A stretch of 18,817 bases of DNA, taken from contig JAHEEO010000024.1 of the NCBI GenBank assembly GCA_024640665.1, forward strand, positions 1 through 18,817, given 5' to 3'. Shown here piece by piece: positions 7,220 to 14,026 of this stretch. The position numbers and the translations under genes were made by a program. The notes below the pieces were generated by a model. That model was not told where the DNA came from and did no database searches. It was given only the letters and a program-made list of their open reading frames with translations. Source of the stretch: Rhodospirillales bacterium. Lineage in GTDB: Bacteria; Pseudomonadota; Gammaproteobacteria; Steroidobacterales; Rariloculaceae. How positions within the stretch are numbered: the stretch's first letter is position 1; the number at the start of each line of letters is the position of its first letter.

Positions 7220-8417
7220 GATCCTGCTCCAGATCTGCAATGGCCTCGGGACTTGGCTCCGCATGTGCACTGAGCAAACGCTTTGCCAAGATGAAGTCCT
7301 TGGGGCTATTGACAGCATCGACGGCGACGAGCCGCTTGCCCTGCATGTAGTACACCGCAAACTTTCTCTGGCGGGTGTCACCACGCATTATGGTCTGGTC
7401 GTAGTCGAGCGCAAGGCCGGCGATTTGGAGTTTTAGGTCGTATTGATCTGACCAAAACCACGGTACGTCCGTAAACGCCCGCGGCTCGGCAAACATTGTG
7501 CTCGCCGCGGACTTGCCCTGCTCAATCGCGTTTTGTACAGATTCCAGCCGCACCCGAGTGCCGATCCACGGGTGGGGATGACTCGTGCAGTCACCGAGTG
7601 CGAACACTCCTTTGACATCGGTCCGCGTGTACGGGTCTACGCAGATGCCATTGCTGCAACTAATTCCGGCCGCTTCTGCGAGTTGGGTGTTGGGCGTGAC
7701 GCCAATGCCAACAATGACGCAGTCCGCGTCGTACACGGCATCTGCAGACGTTCGCACGCCAGTCACTTGAGTGTCGCCGAGAAACTCTGCTACTTGGGCC
7801 CCGCAATGAATCGATACGCCCCGTGACTTGTGATAGTCGGCGTAGAAGTCGGCAGTTGTGTCGCAGACAACGCGCCCAAGAATTCGCGGAGCTGCTTCTA
7901 GGACCGTCACTTTTGCGCCACGGGCAACGCAACTTGCTGCGACTTCGAGGCCGATATAACCGGCACCGACAATGACGACTCGTTTACTGGTTTTCAAGCG
8001 CGCTTGAATGGCGTCAACATCTTTGACCGTTCGTAAATAATGAACGCCGGTGAGCGCGGTTCCGGGAATGTCCATGCGTCGGGGCGCTGCGCCCGTTGCT
8101 AGCGCCAGCAAGTCGTAGTCTATGCGCGAGTCGTCGCTGAGCCGCAGCTGTCGTGAATCGGTGCGGATGGATTCTGCGCGAGTGCCCAGTAAGAGCTCAA
8201 CACCGCGCTCCGCATAGAATTGCGGTGGTTTGATGAAGAGCCGATCTCGCTCCAACTCGCCGGCAAGGTATTTTTTCGACAATGGGGGGCGCTGATATGG
8301 CGCCTCGCTCTCTTCGCCGATCAGGGTAATGTTGCCTTCGAAACCAAGCTGCCTGCTGGATTGGACGAGTTGTGCAGCTGCTTGGCCACCGCCGACAATA
8401 ACTAAGTGCTTATTCAT
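7194..8417 (-). CDS. FAD-dependent ferredoxin reductase-type NAD(P)H oxidoreductase
   Basis: A 407-aa member of the putidaredoxin/rhodocoxin reductase family, which passes electrons from NAD(P)H through FAD to a ferredoxin serving P450s or dioxygenases. It has the FAD-binding VIVGGGQAAAQ (6-16), the active-site entry PYQRPPLSKKYLAG (40-53), ATGAAPR (107-113), a second dinucleotide fold VVIVGAGYIGLEVA (147-160), the FAD-contacting GVFALGDC (270-277), and PWFWSDQY (319-326) opening the C-terminal interface domain. No ferredoxin or oxygenase gene lies nearby, so the partner is unknown; it could also act as a general reductase of the monodehydroascorbate/AIF-like type. Start: ATG with GAAGG about 12 nt upstream, spacing longer than ideal. 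Divergent from qor with 67 bp between. Confidence 0.9.
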   Translation of the reverse strand: MNKHLVIVGGGQAAAQLVQSSRQLGFEGNITLIGEESEAPYQRPPLSKKYLAGELERDRLFIKPPQFYAERGVELLLGTRAESIRTDSRQLRLSDDSRIDYDLLALATGAAPRRMDIPGTALTGVHYLRTVKDVDAIQARLKTSKRVVIVGAGYIGLEVAASCVARGAKVTVLEAAPRILGRVVCDTTADFYADYHKSRGVSIHCGAQVAEFLGDTQVTGVRTSADAVYDADCVIVGIGVTPNTQLAEAAGISCSNGICVDPYTRTDVKGVFALGDCTSHPHPWIGTRVRLESVQNAIEQGKSAASTMFAEPRAFTDVPWFWSDQYDLKLQIAGLALDYDQTIMRGDTRQRKFAVYYMQGKRLVAVDAVNSPKDFILAKRLLSAHAEPSPEAIADLEQDLSAFLPNS

Positions 8418-8429
8418 CGATTACTATTA

Positions 8430-8468
8430 CCTTCGCTTGTGCGCTGACAGATCTTACCTGAGCGAAGG
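8430..8468. repeat. 8-bp inverted repeat spanning both divergent ribosome binding sites
   Basis: CCTTCGCT (8430-8437) and AGCGAAGG (8461-8468) are perfect reverse complements separated by 23 bp, in the 67-bp region between the divergent flavoprotein and qor genes. Each arm contains the AAGG Shine-Dalgarno of one gene, so the two leaders are mirror images. This could be a shared operator or a coincidence of similar leaders. Confidence 0.5.
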
Positions 8469-8471
8469 GGG
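8466..8471 (+). promoter_or_regulatory. Shine-Dalgarno of qor, favouring an upstream TTG
   Basis: AGGGGG lies 13 nt before the ATG at 8485 but 7 nt before an in-frame TTG at 8479. Spacing therefore favours TTG, which would add two residues (Met-Lys) to the protein. Confidence 0.4.
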
Positions 8472-8484
8472 TGCAGTTTTGAAA

Positions 8485-9459
8485 ATGACAACGGCTATTC
8501 GTATACGCCGATTCGGCGGCCCAGAGGTGCTTGAGTTCGAACAGGTGCCGGTCGAAGATCCCGCGCCCGGCAATGTTGTTGTTGCGCATACGGCAATCGG
8601 CCTCAATATGGTCGATACCTATTATCGTAGCGGTCTCTATCCACTGGAGTTGCCAAGCGGTCTTGGCGCAGAAGCTGCAGGTACGGTAGCGGCCGTCGGT
8701 GCAGGCATTCAAGATCTCGCGCCTGGAGATCGCGTGGCTTATGTCTCGCCACCGCCGTTAGATGCGTACGCTCATATGCGGACGATTGCTCGCCAATGGC
8801 TGGTAAAGTTGCCGGACTCGATTGACGACGAAACCGCAGCAGCCGCGATGCTGAAGGGCCTGACGAGTTGGTATCTTTTGCGGCGTAGCTATCGAGTCAA
8901 GGCTGGTGATTGGGTGCTTGTTTATGCTGCGGCCGGAGGGGTAGGGCTCATCCTGACGCAATGGGCGTGTGCTTTGGACGCGCGCGTGATTGGCGTAGTC
9001 GGATCCGCAGAAAAGGCGCCTTTGGCACATGCGGCGGGTTGCGAGTCCGTTTTGGTTGGCACCGACGCTGTGGCGTCACGCGTGCGCGAAATAACCGGTG
9101 GCAAGGGGGTGCCCGTCGTTTATGACTCAATCGGTCGAGTCACATTCATGGAATCGCTCGACTGCTTGAGTACGCATGGCACGATGGTATCTTTTGGCAA
9201 CGCATCGGGTCCCGTCGACCCCGTGTCTCCTCTTGAACTATTGAAACGTGGTTCTCTGTATTTAACGAGACCCAACTTGTTCGACTTTGTTCGCGATCCG
9301 GCAGAGCTGCGAAGAGGAACGGAAGACCTCTTTGGCCTAATACGCACAGGTACGGTGTCGATCAATGTCCAACAACGTTTTCAACTGGCAGATGTGGCAG
9401 CAGCACATGCGGCGCTCGAGGGCCGTCGCACAACCGGCAGTACAATTTTGCTGCCGTAG
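8485..9459 (+). CDS. qor: NADPH:quinone oxidoreductase (zinc-free MDR family)
   Basis: A 324-aa cytoplasmic enzyme close in length to E. coli QorA (327 aa). It reduces quinones with NADPH, commonly by one-electron transfer. Visible family signatures are the N-terminal RRFGGPEVLEFEQVP, the GLNMVDTYYRSGLYP segment, PSGLGAEAAGTVAAVG (57-72), and the NADPH-binding YAAAGGVGLILTQWA (147-161). There is no catalytic-zinc or structural-zinc cysteine set, as expected for the quinone reductase branch. The start is given as ATG 8485; TTG 8479 fits the Shine-Dalgarno better. It is divergent from the flavoprotein reductase, and the two redox genes may be co-regulated through the shared inverted repeat. Confidence 0.93.
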   Translation: MTTAIRIRRFGGPEVLEFEQVPVEDPAPGNVVVAHTAIGLNMVDTYYRSGLYPLELPSGLGAEAAGTVAAVGAGIQDLAPGDRVAYVSPPPLDAYAHMRTIARQWLVKLPDSIDDETAAAAMLKGLTSWYLLRRSYRVKAGDWVLVYAAAGGVGLILTQWACALDARVIGVVGSAEKAPLAHAAGCESVLVGTDAVASRVREITGGKGVPVVYDSIGRVTFMESLDCLSTHGTMVSFGNASGPVDPVSPLELLKRGSLYLTRPNLFDFVRDPAELRRGTEDLFGLIRTGTVSINVQQRFQLADVAAAHAALEGRRTTGSTILLP

Positions 9460-9477
9460 GCGGCGCTTCAAACCCCT

Positions 9478-9527
9478 GCATAACGCCCCGAAACGACGCT
9501 GCCGAATCCGGGTTCGAGCCGTTAGGC
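9478..9527 (+). repeat. imperfect hairpin with integron attC-like core boxes
   Basis: GCATAAC (9478-9484, one mismatch to RYYYAAC) and GTTAGGC (9521-9527, perfect GTTRRRY) are inverted to one another and extend to 17-bp arms (9478-9494 with 9511-9527) with 13 pairs and four single mismatches, around a 16-nt loop. This is the layout of an integron attC (R''-L''-loop-L'-R'), although 50 nt is shorter than usual (about 57 nt or more). It lies 18 bp after the qor stop and 31 bp before the next gene, which begins shortly after GTTAGGC as a cassette gene would. No integrase or second attC is seen. It could also be a non-terminator hairpin of the qor transcript. Confidence 0.3.
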
Positions 9528-9548
9528 TAATGCTCAATATATTGTCAT

Positions 9549-9553
9549 GGAGG
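9549..9553 (+). promoter_or_regulatory. Shine-Dalgarno that selects ATG 9559
   Basis: GGAGG with 5-nt spacing to the ATG at 9559. An upstream in-frame ATG at 9547 itself overlaps this GGAGG and has no site of its own, so 9559 is preferred. A 10-bp palindrome CAATATATTG (9535-9544) lies immediately upstream. Confidence 0.65.
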
Positions 9554-9558
9554 ACGAT

Positions 9559-10092
9559 ATGCTCGAGCATCGCATCGAAACAAAGTTCAAAGAGCCTATT
9601 GCAATTGTATTCAGCGCATTAATGAGCGTCCTTGCAGAAAGATGCTGGGATACCGTTTTGTCTGTGAATGTCGCGCCTGTGATGCCAAAGTCCGGGCTCA
9701 AGTATGCCGGCAGGCATGGGCAACTGGTTCGGCAGGGAGAAGTGCTCGAGTGCATTCGACCCGTATCAATCGTGCTGTTGGAGTCGGCCCATCGCTCGGC
9801 TGCGACGGCTACGGTCCGTAAGCGCTGGCGAATCGAGCCGCTCGAATCTGAATCCCTTCTCCATGTTGAGGTGAAAGTAGCGCTGAATAGGTTTGCAAAT
9901 TTCAATCGGCGCTTTTGGCTCCGATATATATGCAGTGACTGTCAGAGTGTCTGTGCAGCCGTGCAGTCAAAGTTGCGCAGCCAGAACCGCAAAAACCCCG
10001 GTCAAATCGGCACCGCGGGCCAGAATAACGGCAGAACCAGCATCGTGAGTGCAAATATCAGCAGTGTTAATGGCAAGCCTATTTTGAGATAG
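9559..10092 (+). CDS. SRPBCC/START-like small protein with antisense-derived tail
   Basis: A 177-aa protein. Residues 1 to about 145 have the rhythm of a small SRPBCC (START-like, polyketide-cyclase-like) domain: an N-terminal EHRIETKFKEPIAIVFSAL strand-helix, Gly-rich middle strands, LLHVEVKVAL as a late strand, and a C-terminal helix ending near CAAVQSKL. No family can be named with confidence. After about nucleotide 9995 the frame runs on for 91 bp antisense to the conserved 3' end of the permease gene, giving a low-complexity polar tail (Asn, Gly, Ser). The tail therefore looks like read-through after loss of an original stop. The gene follows the attC-like hairpin. Confidence 0.6.
   Translation: MLEHRIETKFKEPIAIVFSALMSVLAERCWDTVLSVNVAPVMPKSGLKYAGRHGQLVRQGEVLECIRPVSIVLLESAHRSAATATVRKRWRIEPLESESLLHVEVKVALNRFANFNRRFWLRYICSDCQSVCAAVQSKLRSQNRKNPGQIGTAGQNNGRTSIVSANISSVNGKPILR
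9991..10019 (-). terminator. intrinsic terminator of the ilvA-permease transcript
   Basis: On the minus strand CCCGCGGT pairs with ACCGGGG (7 bp, one bulged G) around a 9-nt loop, and is followed directly by TTTTT. The stem spans the stop codon of the permease gene. This is the best intrinsic terminator in the window. It lies inside the tail of the plus-strand SRPBCC-like frame. Confidence 0.55.
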
Positions 10093-12365
10093 TCAGCAAA
10101 CCGATAACCACCCGGCCCCATCACGAGCAAGTTCGCTGGATGGGATATAGGGCTGGTAAAGCTCGATGAAGCGGCCATTGCAACGGCCATCATTGCAGCA
10201 TGCGGCGCAACGCCGAAGTCCGTCGTCACCGATATGACTATGGGCGACATCAACACGACCACGGCAGCGGTTGGAATAACGATCGTGGCAAAAGAAGTTA
10301 CCAGGAACAATCCGGCAATGACCCACCAAATTCCCAAAGGTCCAAGTAGACTCAGCGTTGCCTCTGCAAGTAAGCGGGCAGCGCCGCTTTGTTCCATGGC
10401 GACACCCAGCGGCAGCATCCCGGCGATCAGAAATATCGCCCGCCAATCAATGGCACGGTATGCTTCGTCCATAGTGAGGCAACGCGCCAGCACCATTAGC
10501 GTGGCGCCAATGACAGCGGCGATGTGAATCGGCAGCCAGCCGCTCAAGACAGACACGACAACAGCAGCGATGATGGCGCCGGCGATAGGTGCTTTGGATG
10601 TGTCTTGCGGTCTCTGCCCCAGTGGCGTTAGCAGCAGATAGTCCGAGTCGTTTTCGAGCAAGCGGAGTTTTTCGCGCGGACCCAGTAACAACAGTGCGTC
10701 GCCGAGTTTCATCACCAATTTATGGAGATTCAAACGGATGGGTTCGCCGTTGCGCCAAACTGCAACCAATTCAAGTCCATACTTGTCGCGAAGGTTCAGT
10801 TCCGGCAATGGCTTGCCGATGAGGTTTGAGCGGGGATCAAGCGTCGCTTCCGTCAAGGCAAGCCGATCGCCTTCGAGCGCATTGATGACGGCAGCGTTCT
10901 CAGTGTCGATTTCGAGTTCTTGCAGCCCCCGTAGGGCGTCAAGATCTTCCTCGCGCCCTTGGATTAGCAGTAAGTCACCACCAACTAGCGGGACGTCGGC
11001 CGGCGGCAAGATGATGAGTTTTCCGTCTCTGAATAATCCCAACAAATGAAAATCGAACGCGTCGCCAAATCGGCTGCGTTTGAGCAAACCGCCGGCTAAA
11101 GCGGACTCTCGAGGTACCCGAACGACAAACACATGTTCCTGTAATCTGTATACATCAGCGAGTTCGCTTTGATTGACAGCACGATAGCCGGAGAAGTCGT
11201 TGAAATGCGCCAAGCGTTCAACGTTATCGAGTTCTGTTTGCAGCAGCAGTACATCGTTCGCTCGGATTGGCACATTCGGCAGGTTTTCGCGTCGGACCAT
11301 GTCGCCGCGGCGCACGGCCAGCAAGTTTGCGCTGTAGCGTTCACGAAATTCAGAATGGCTGAACAGCTGGTCAACTAAAGGCGAATCCTCCGCCACGCCC
11401 ACCTCGATAATGGCGACATGCCCTGCAACCAGGCTCTGCAGCACCGGTGCTTCACGCTCTATGACCAGTTCGCTCCAGTGCCGGAATTCTGTGAATCGGT
11501 CGAGTTGACCTTGCACGACGAGTTTGTCCCCGGCTTGCAGAACGGTTTGCCTCGACGGCATCAGTTCGGCTGAGTTGTCGCGCCCCAGTGCCATGACGAT
11601 CAGGCCTGCAGCAGAACCAATGCGGCTTTGTGCCAACGTCTTGCCAACAAGAATGGATTCTTCGGCGATACGCATTTCAATGCTGCGGGTATGTAAACCG
11701 TATTGCTTCCGCAGATTGCGCTGGCTGCGTTTGCGCCGGCCGATTTCAGTCTTGACCTTAGGTAGCCACAGGCGTCCAACAAGCGCGATGAATAAGGTGC
11801 CTGCGCAGAGCAGGATCACGCCAAGCGGTGTGAAATCGAAGAGTTGAAATGGCGCAAAACCGTTTGCGGAAAGCGCCTCGCTGATTAGTAGGTTCGGTGG
11901 CGTGCCAATCATCGTAGTCATGCCTCCCAACAAAGTCGCATATGCGAGCGGCATAAGCAGTCGCGATGCTGGCAGCCGAGTGCGCCGGGATATGTCCACC
12001 ACGACGGGTAACATGAGAGCGGCAACGCCAATGTTGCTCATGAATGCGGATAACGAACCGGCTGCAATCATGATCACAAAGATCATGCTGACTTCGTGCC
12101 GTCCGGCCAGTCTTAATATCAATCGACTAATAAGGTCCGATATGCCGGTGCGAGTCAGGCCGTCGCTCAAAATGAAAGTTGCCCATACCGCAATTACCGC
12201 TGCGTTAGAGAAGCCCGCAACGGCTGCTTGCGGTGTGACGAGCCCACAGATTGCGAGGCTGCCGAGCACCATAAGTGCAACGACATCCATTCGAACTCGT
12301 TCGCTAACCAATAGCAGCAGCGCGACCAGCAATATGCCGAAGACAAGCGCGATTTCTAAAGTCAT
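10002..12365 (-). CDS. SLC13/DASS-type permease with four TrkA-C-like repeats
   Basis: A 787-aa inner-membrane transporter of the divalent anion:sodium symporter family (dicarboxylate, sulfate or similar anions; substrate cannot be called). The first membrane half (about 1-200) has the hairpin motif MSNIGVAALMLP (109-120) and GTPPNLL (154-160). A cytoplasmic insert (about 225-572) contains four TrkA-C/RCK-C-like units near 228-291, 315-386, 410-478 and 502-570, each with the VLQAGDKLVVQG-type closing motif; two is the usual number. The second half (about 590-787) ends PLFWPAVPI. Its hairpin reads TIVIPTAA (694-701) where SNN/SNT-type residues normally bind sodium and substrate. It is 22 bp downstream of ilvA, probably co-transcribed. 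No clear Shine-Dalgarno. Confidence 0.92.
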   Translation of the reverse strand: MTLEIALVFGILLVALLLLVSERVRMDVVALMVLGSLAICGLVTPQAAVAGFSNAAVIAVWATFILSDGLTRTGISDLISRLILRLAGRHEVSMIFVIMIAAGSLSAFMSNIGVAALMLPVVVDISRRTRLPASRLLMPLAYATLLGGMTTMIGTPPNLLISEALSANGFAPFQLFDFTPLGVILLCAGTLFIALVGRLWLPKVKTEIGRRKRSQRNLRKQYGLHTRSIEMRIAEESILVGKTLAQSRIGSAAGLIVMALGRDNSAELMPSRQTVLQAGDKLVVQGQLDRFTEFRHWSELVIEREAPVLQSLVAGHVAIIEVGVAEDSPLVDQLFSHSEFRERYSANLLAVRRGDMVRRENLPNVPIRANDVLLLQTELDNVERLAHFNDFSGYRAVNQSELADVYRLQEHVFVVRVPRESALAGGLLKRSRFGDAFDFHLLGLFRDGKLIILPPADVPLVGGDLLLIQGREEDLDALRGLQELEIDTENAAVINALEGDRLALTEATLDPRSNLIGKPLPELNLRDKYGLELVAVWRNGEPIRLNLHKLVMKLGDALLLLGPREKLRLLENDSDYLLLTPLGQRPQDTSKAPIAGAIIAAVVVSVLSGWLPIHIAAVIGATLMVLARCLTMDEAYRAIDWRAIFLIAGMLPLGVAMEQSGAARLLAEATLSLLGPLGIWWVIAGLFLVTSFATIVIPTAAVVVLMSPIVISVTTDFGVAPHAAMMAVAMAASSSFTSPISHPANLLVMGPGGYRFADYLKIGLPLTLLIFALTMLVLPLFWPAVPI

Positions 12366-12387
12366 GAGCCGGCGCCGAGCAGAACGC

Positions 12388-13938
12388 TTACGCTAGAAAC
12401 AGGCGATACGCTGGGTTCTCGGTTTCATCGAAGAATTCATAACCCAACGTTTCTAAATGCTCAGCGAAAATTGAGAAGTCACTCGAGGGCACTTGTATTC
12501 CGGCGAGTACGCGGCCGTAGTCGGAGCCATGGTTGCGGTAGTGAAACAAACTTATGTTCCAGTTATCGCCGATTGCCGTCAAAAAATCGTGCAACGCGCC
12601 GGGCCGCTCGGGGAACTCAAAACGATAGATAAGTTCGTCTTCCAGGCTTGCCACATATCCGCCGACCATGTGGCGGATATGTATCTTGGCTACTTCATTG
12701 TCACTAAGGTCTATTGCTCTGTAGCCTTGAGCTGCCAATGTTGCGATCAGAGCGGGAGTATCCGTTCGCGCATCTCCGAGCGATACACCGACGAAGATTT
12801 GCGCCGTTTTGCCGGGGCGCATGCGATAGTTGAATTCCGTGATGTTGCGATTGCCTATGAGCTCGCAAAACCGCAGGAAGGCACCTCGGGTTTCTGGAAT
12901 TTCAACGGCCAACAGCGCTTCGCGATGCTCGCCGATTTCAGCTCTTTCGCTGACGTGTCTGAGGCGGTCGAAGTTCATGTTGGCGCCGCTATTTAGCGCA
13001 ATGAAATGCTGAGCTTGGCACTGATATTTTTCGACATAGCGCTTCAGACCAGCCACGGCAAGCGCGCCGGAAGGCTCGGCAATGACGCGGCTATCTTCGA
13101 AGATGTCTTTGATTGCCGCACATATCTCATCGGTATCGACGAGAATTATTTCGTCGACGATTTCTCTGGCCAGCGCAAATGTCTGCTCGCTGACTCGGCG
13201 GACGGCGACGCCATCTGCAAAACTGCCAACTCGCTCAAGAGTCACGAGTTCGTTGGCTGCCAGCGAGTCATGCATAGCAGCTGCTTCGACGGGTTCCACG
13301 CCTATGATCTTGATTGTCGGGTAACACTGCTTGAGATAGGCGCCAACGCCGGCAAGCAGACCCCCTCCGCCAACTGGAAGAAAGACGGCATTCGGAATTT
13401 CTCTCCATTGTCTGGCCAGTTCTAAGGCGATGGTGCCCTGGCCGGCTATAACAGCAGGGTCGGCAAATGGATGTACAAATTCAAATTGCTCTGATTTAGC
13501 AATCGCTTGCGCATGGGCGTACGCTTCGTCGTAGTTAGCGCCATGCAAGACGACTTCGCCGCCGAGTGCACGTACCGACTCGACTTTGATTGTCGGCGTG
13601 TTCACTGGCATCACGATCACCGCGCGAATTCCGCGGTGTTTGGCCGCCAGTGCCACGCCCTGGGCATGATTGCCCGCGGAGCTGGTTATAACGCCGTTTG
13701 CCAGCACGGCATCGGACAGTTGTGCGATCTTGTTCTGGGCGCCGCGAATTTTGAATGAGAAAACCGACTGTAAGTCCTCACGCTTGATCCAGATGTCGTT
13801 ACCGAGGCGTGCGGATAGCCGCGGAGCAGCATCGAGCGGCGTTTCTATTGCCGTCGCATAAACGTCCGCGTGCAGTATTGCATCGACAAAGGCGGCGGAC
13901 AGTGGTCGTTTTTGGTTTTCAGTGTTCACAGCCGCCAT
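12388..13938 (-). CDS. ilvA: biosynthetic threonine ammonia-lyase (threonine dehydratase)
   Basis: Converts threonine to 2-oxobutanoate and ammonia, the first step towards isoleucine. The N-terminal PLP domain (about 15-330) has the Schiff-base lysine in SFKIRGAQNK (Lys63), SSAGNHAQGVA (86-96) and the phosphate-binding GGGGL (190-194). Two ACT-like regulatory regions follow (about 340-420 and 434-513), as in E. coli IlvA (514 aa), which implies isoleucine feedback inhibition and valine relief. No branched-chain leader peptide or attenuator is visible upstream. No strong Shine-Dalgarno precedes the ATG; a GTG at residue 4 is possible. It is 88 bp downstream of the DUF4340 gene on the same strand, and 22 bp upstream of the permease. 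Confidence 0.97.
   Translation of the reverse strand: MAAVNTENQKRPLSAAFVDAILHADVYATAIETPLDAAPRLSARLGNDIWIKREDLQSVFSFKIRGAQNKIAQLSDAVLANGVITSSAGNHAQGVALAAKHRGIRAVIVMPVNTPTIKVESVRALGGEVVLHGANYDEAYAHAQAIAKSEQFEFVHPFADPAVIAGQGTIALELARQWREIPNAVFLPVGGGGLLAGVGAYLKQCYPTIKIIGVEPVEAAAMHDSLAANELVTLERVGSFADGVAVRRVSEQTFALAREIVDEIILVDTDEICAAIKDIFEDSRVIAEPSGALAVAGLKRYVEKYQCQAQHFIALNSGANMNFDRLRHVSERAEIGEHREALLAVEIPETRGAFLRFCELIGNRNITEFNYRMRPGKTAQIFVGVSLGDARTDTPALIATLAAQGYRAIDLSDNEVAKIHIRHMVGGYVASLEDELIYRFEFPERPGALHDFLTAIGDNWNISLFHYRNHGSDYGRVLAGIQVPSSDFSIFAEHLETLGYEFFDETENPAYRLFLA
12653..12682. repeat. perfect 11-bp inverted repeat inside ilvA
   Basis: ACATATCCGCC (12653-12663) and GGCGGATATGT (12672-12682) are perfect complements with an 8-nt loop. 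It falls at codons for about residues 419-428 (HIRHMVGG), between the two ACT-like regions. It would form a stable hairpin in the ilvA mRNA. There is no U-tract. Confidence 0.6.
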
Positions 13939-14026
13939 ATGGTAGCAGTGTTGCTAGGCGCTATCTCGTTGCTGTTGCGCAATCGGCCAGGTGCTTCGGC
14001 TGGCGTGGCTCCAAGCAGTCGACGAA

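Noticed and set aside
9503..9527. GGGTTCGAGCC as the T-arm of a tRNA
   Set aside because: No acceptor stem, anticodon arm or D-arm can be built around it on either strand; the arms pair as the attC-like hairpin instead.
11902..12396. 164-codon plus-strand frame opposite the permease N-terminus
   Set aside because: Antisense shadow of conserved membrane segments; low-complexity Met/Thr/Ser/Arg composition.
12493..12996. 167-codon plus-strand frame opposite ilvA
   Set aside because: Antisense to the conserved ACT region of ilvA; no Shine-Dalgarno or family features.
13939..14026. Attenuator or leader peptide for ilvA
   Set aside because: The 88-bp region shows no short frame rich in Ile/Val/Leu codons and no terminator/antiterminator pair.
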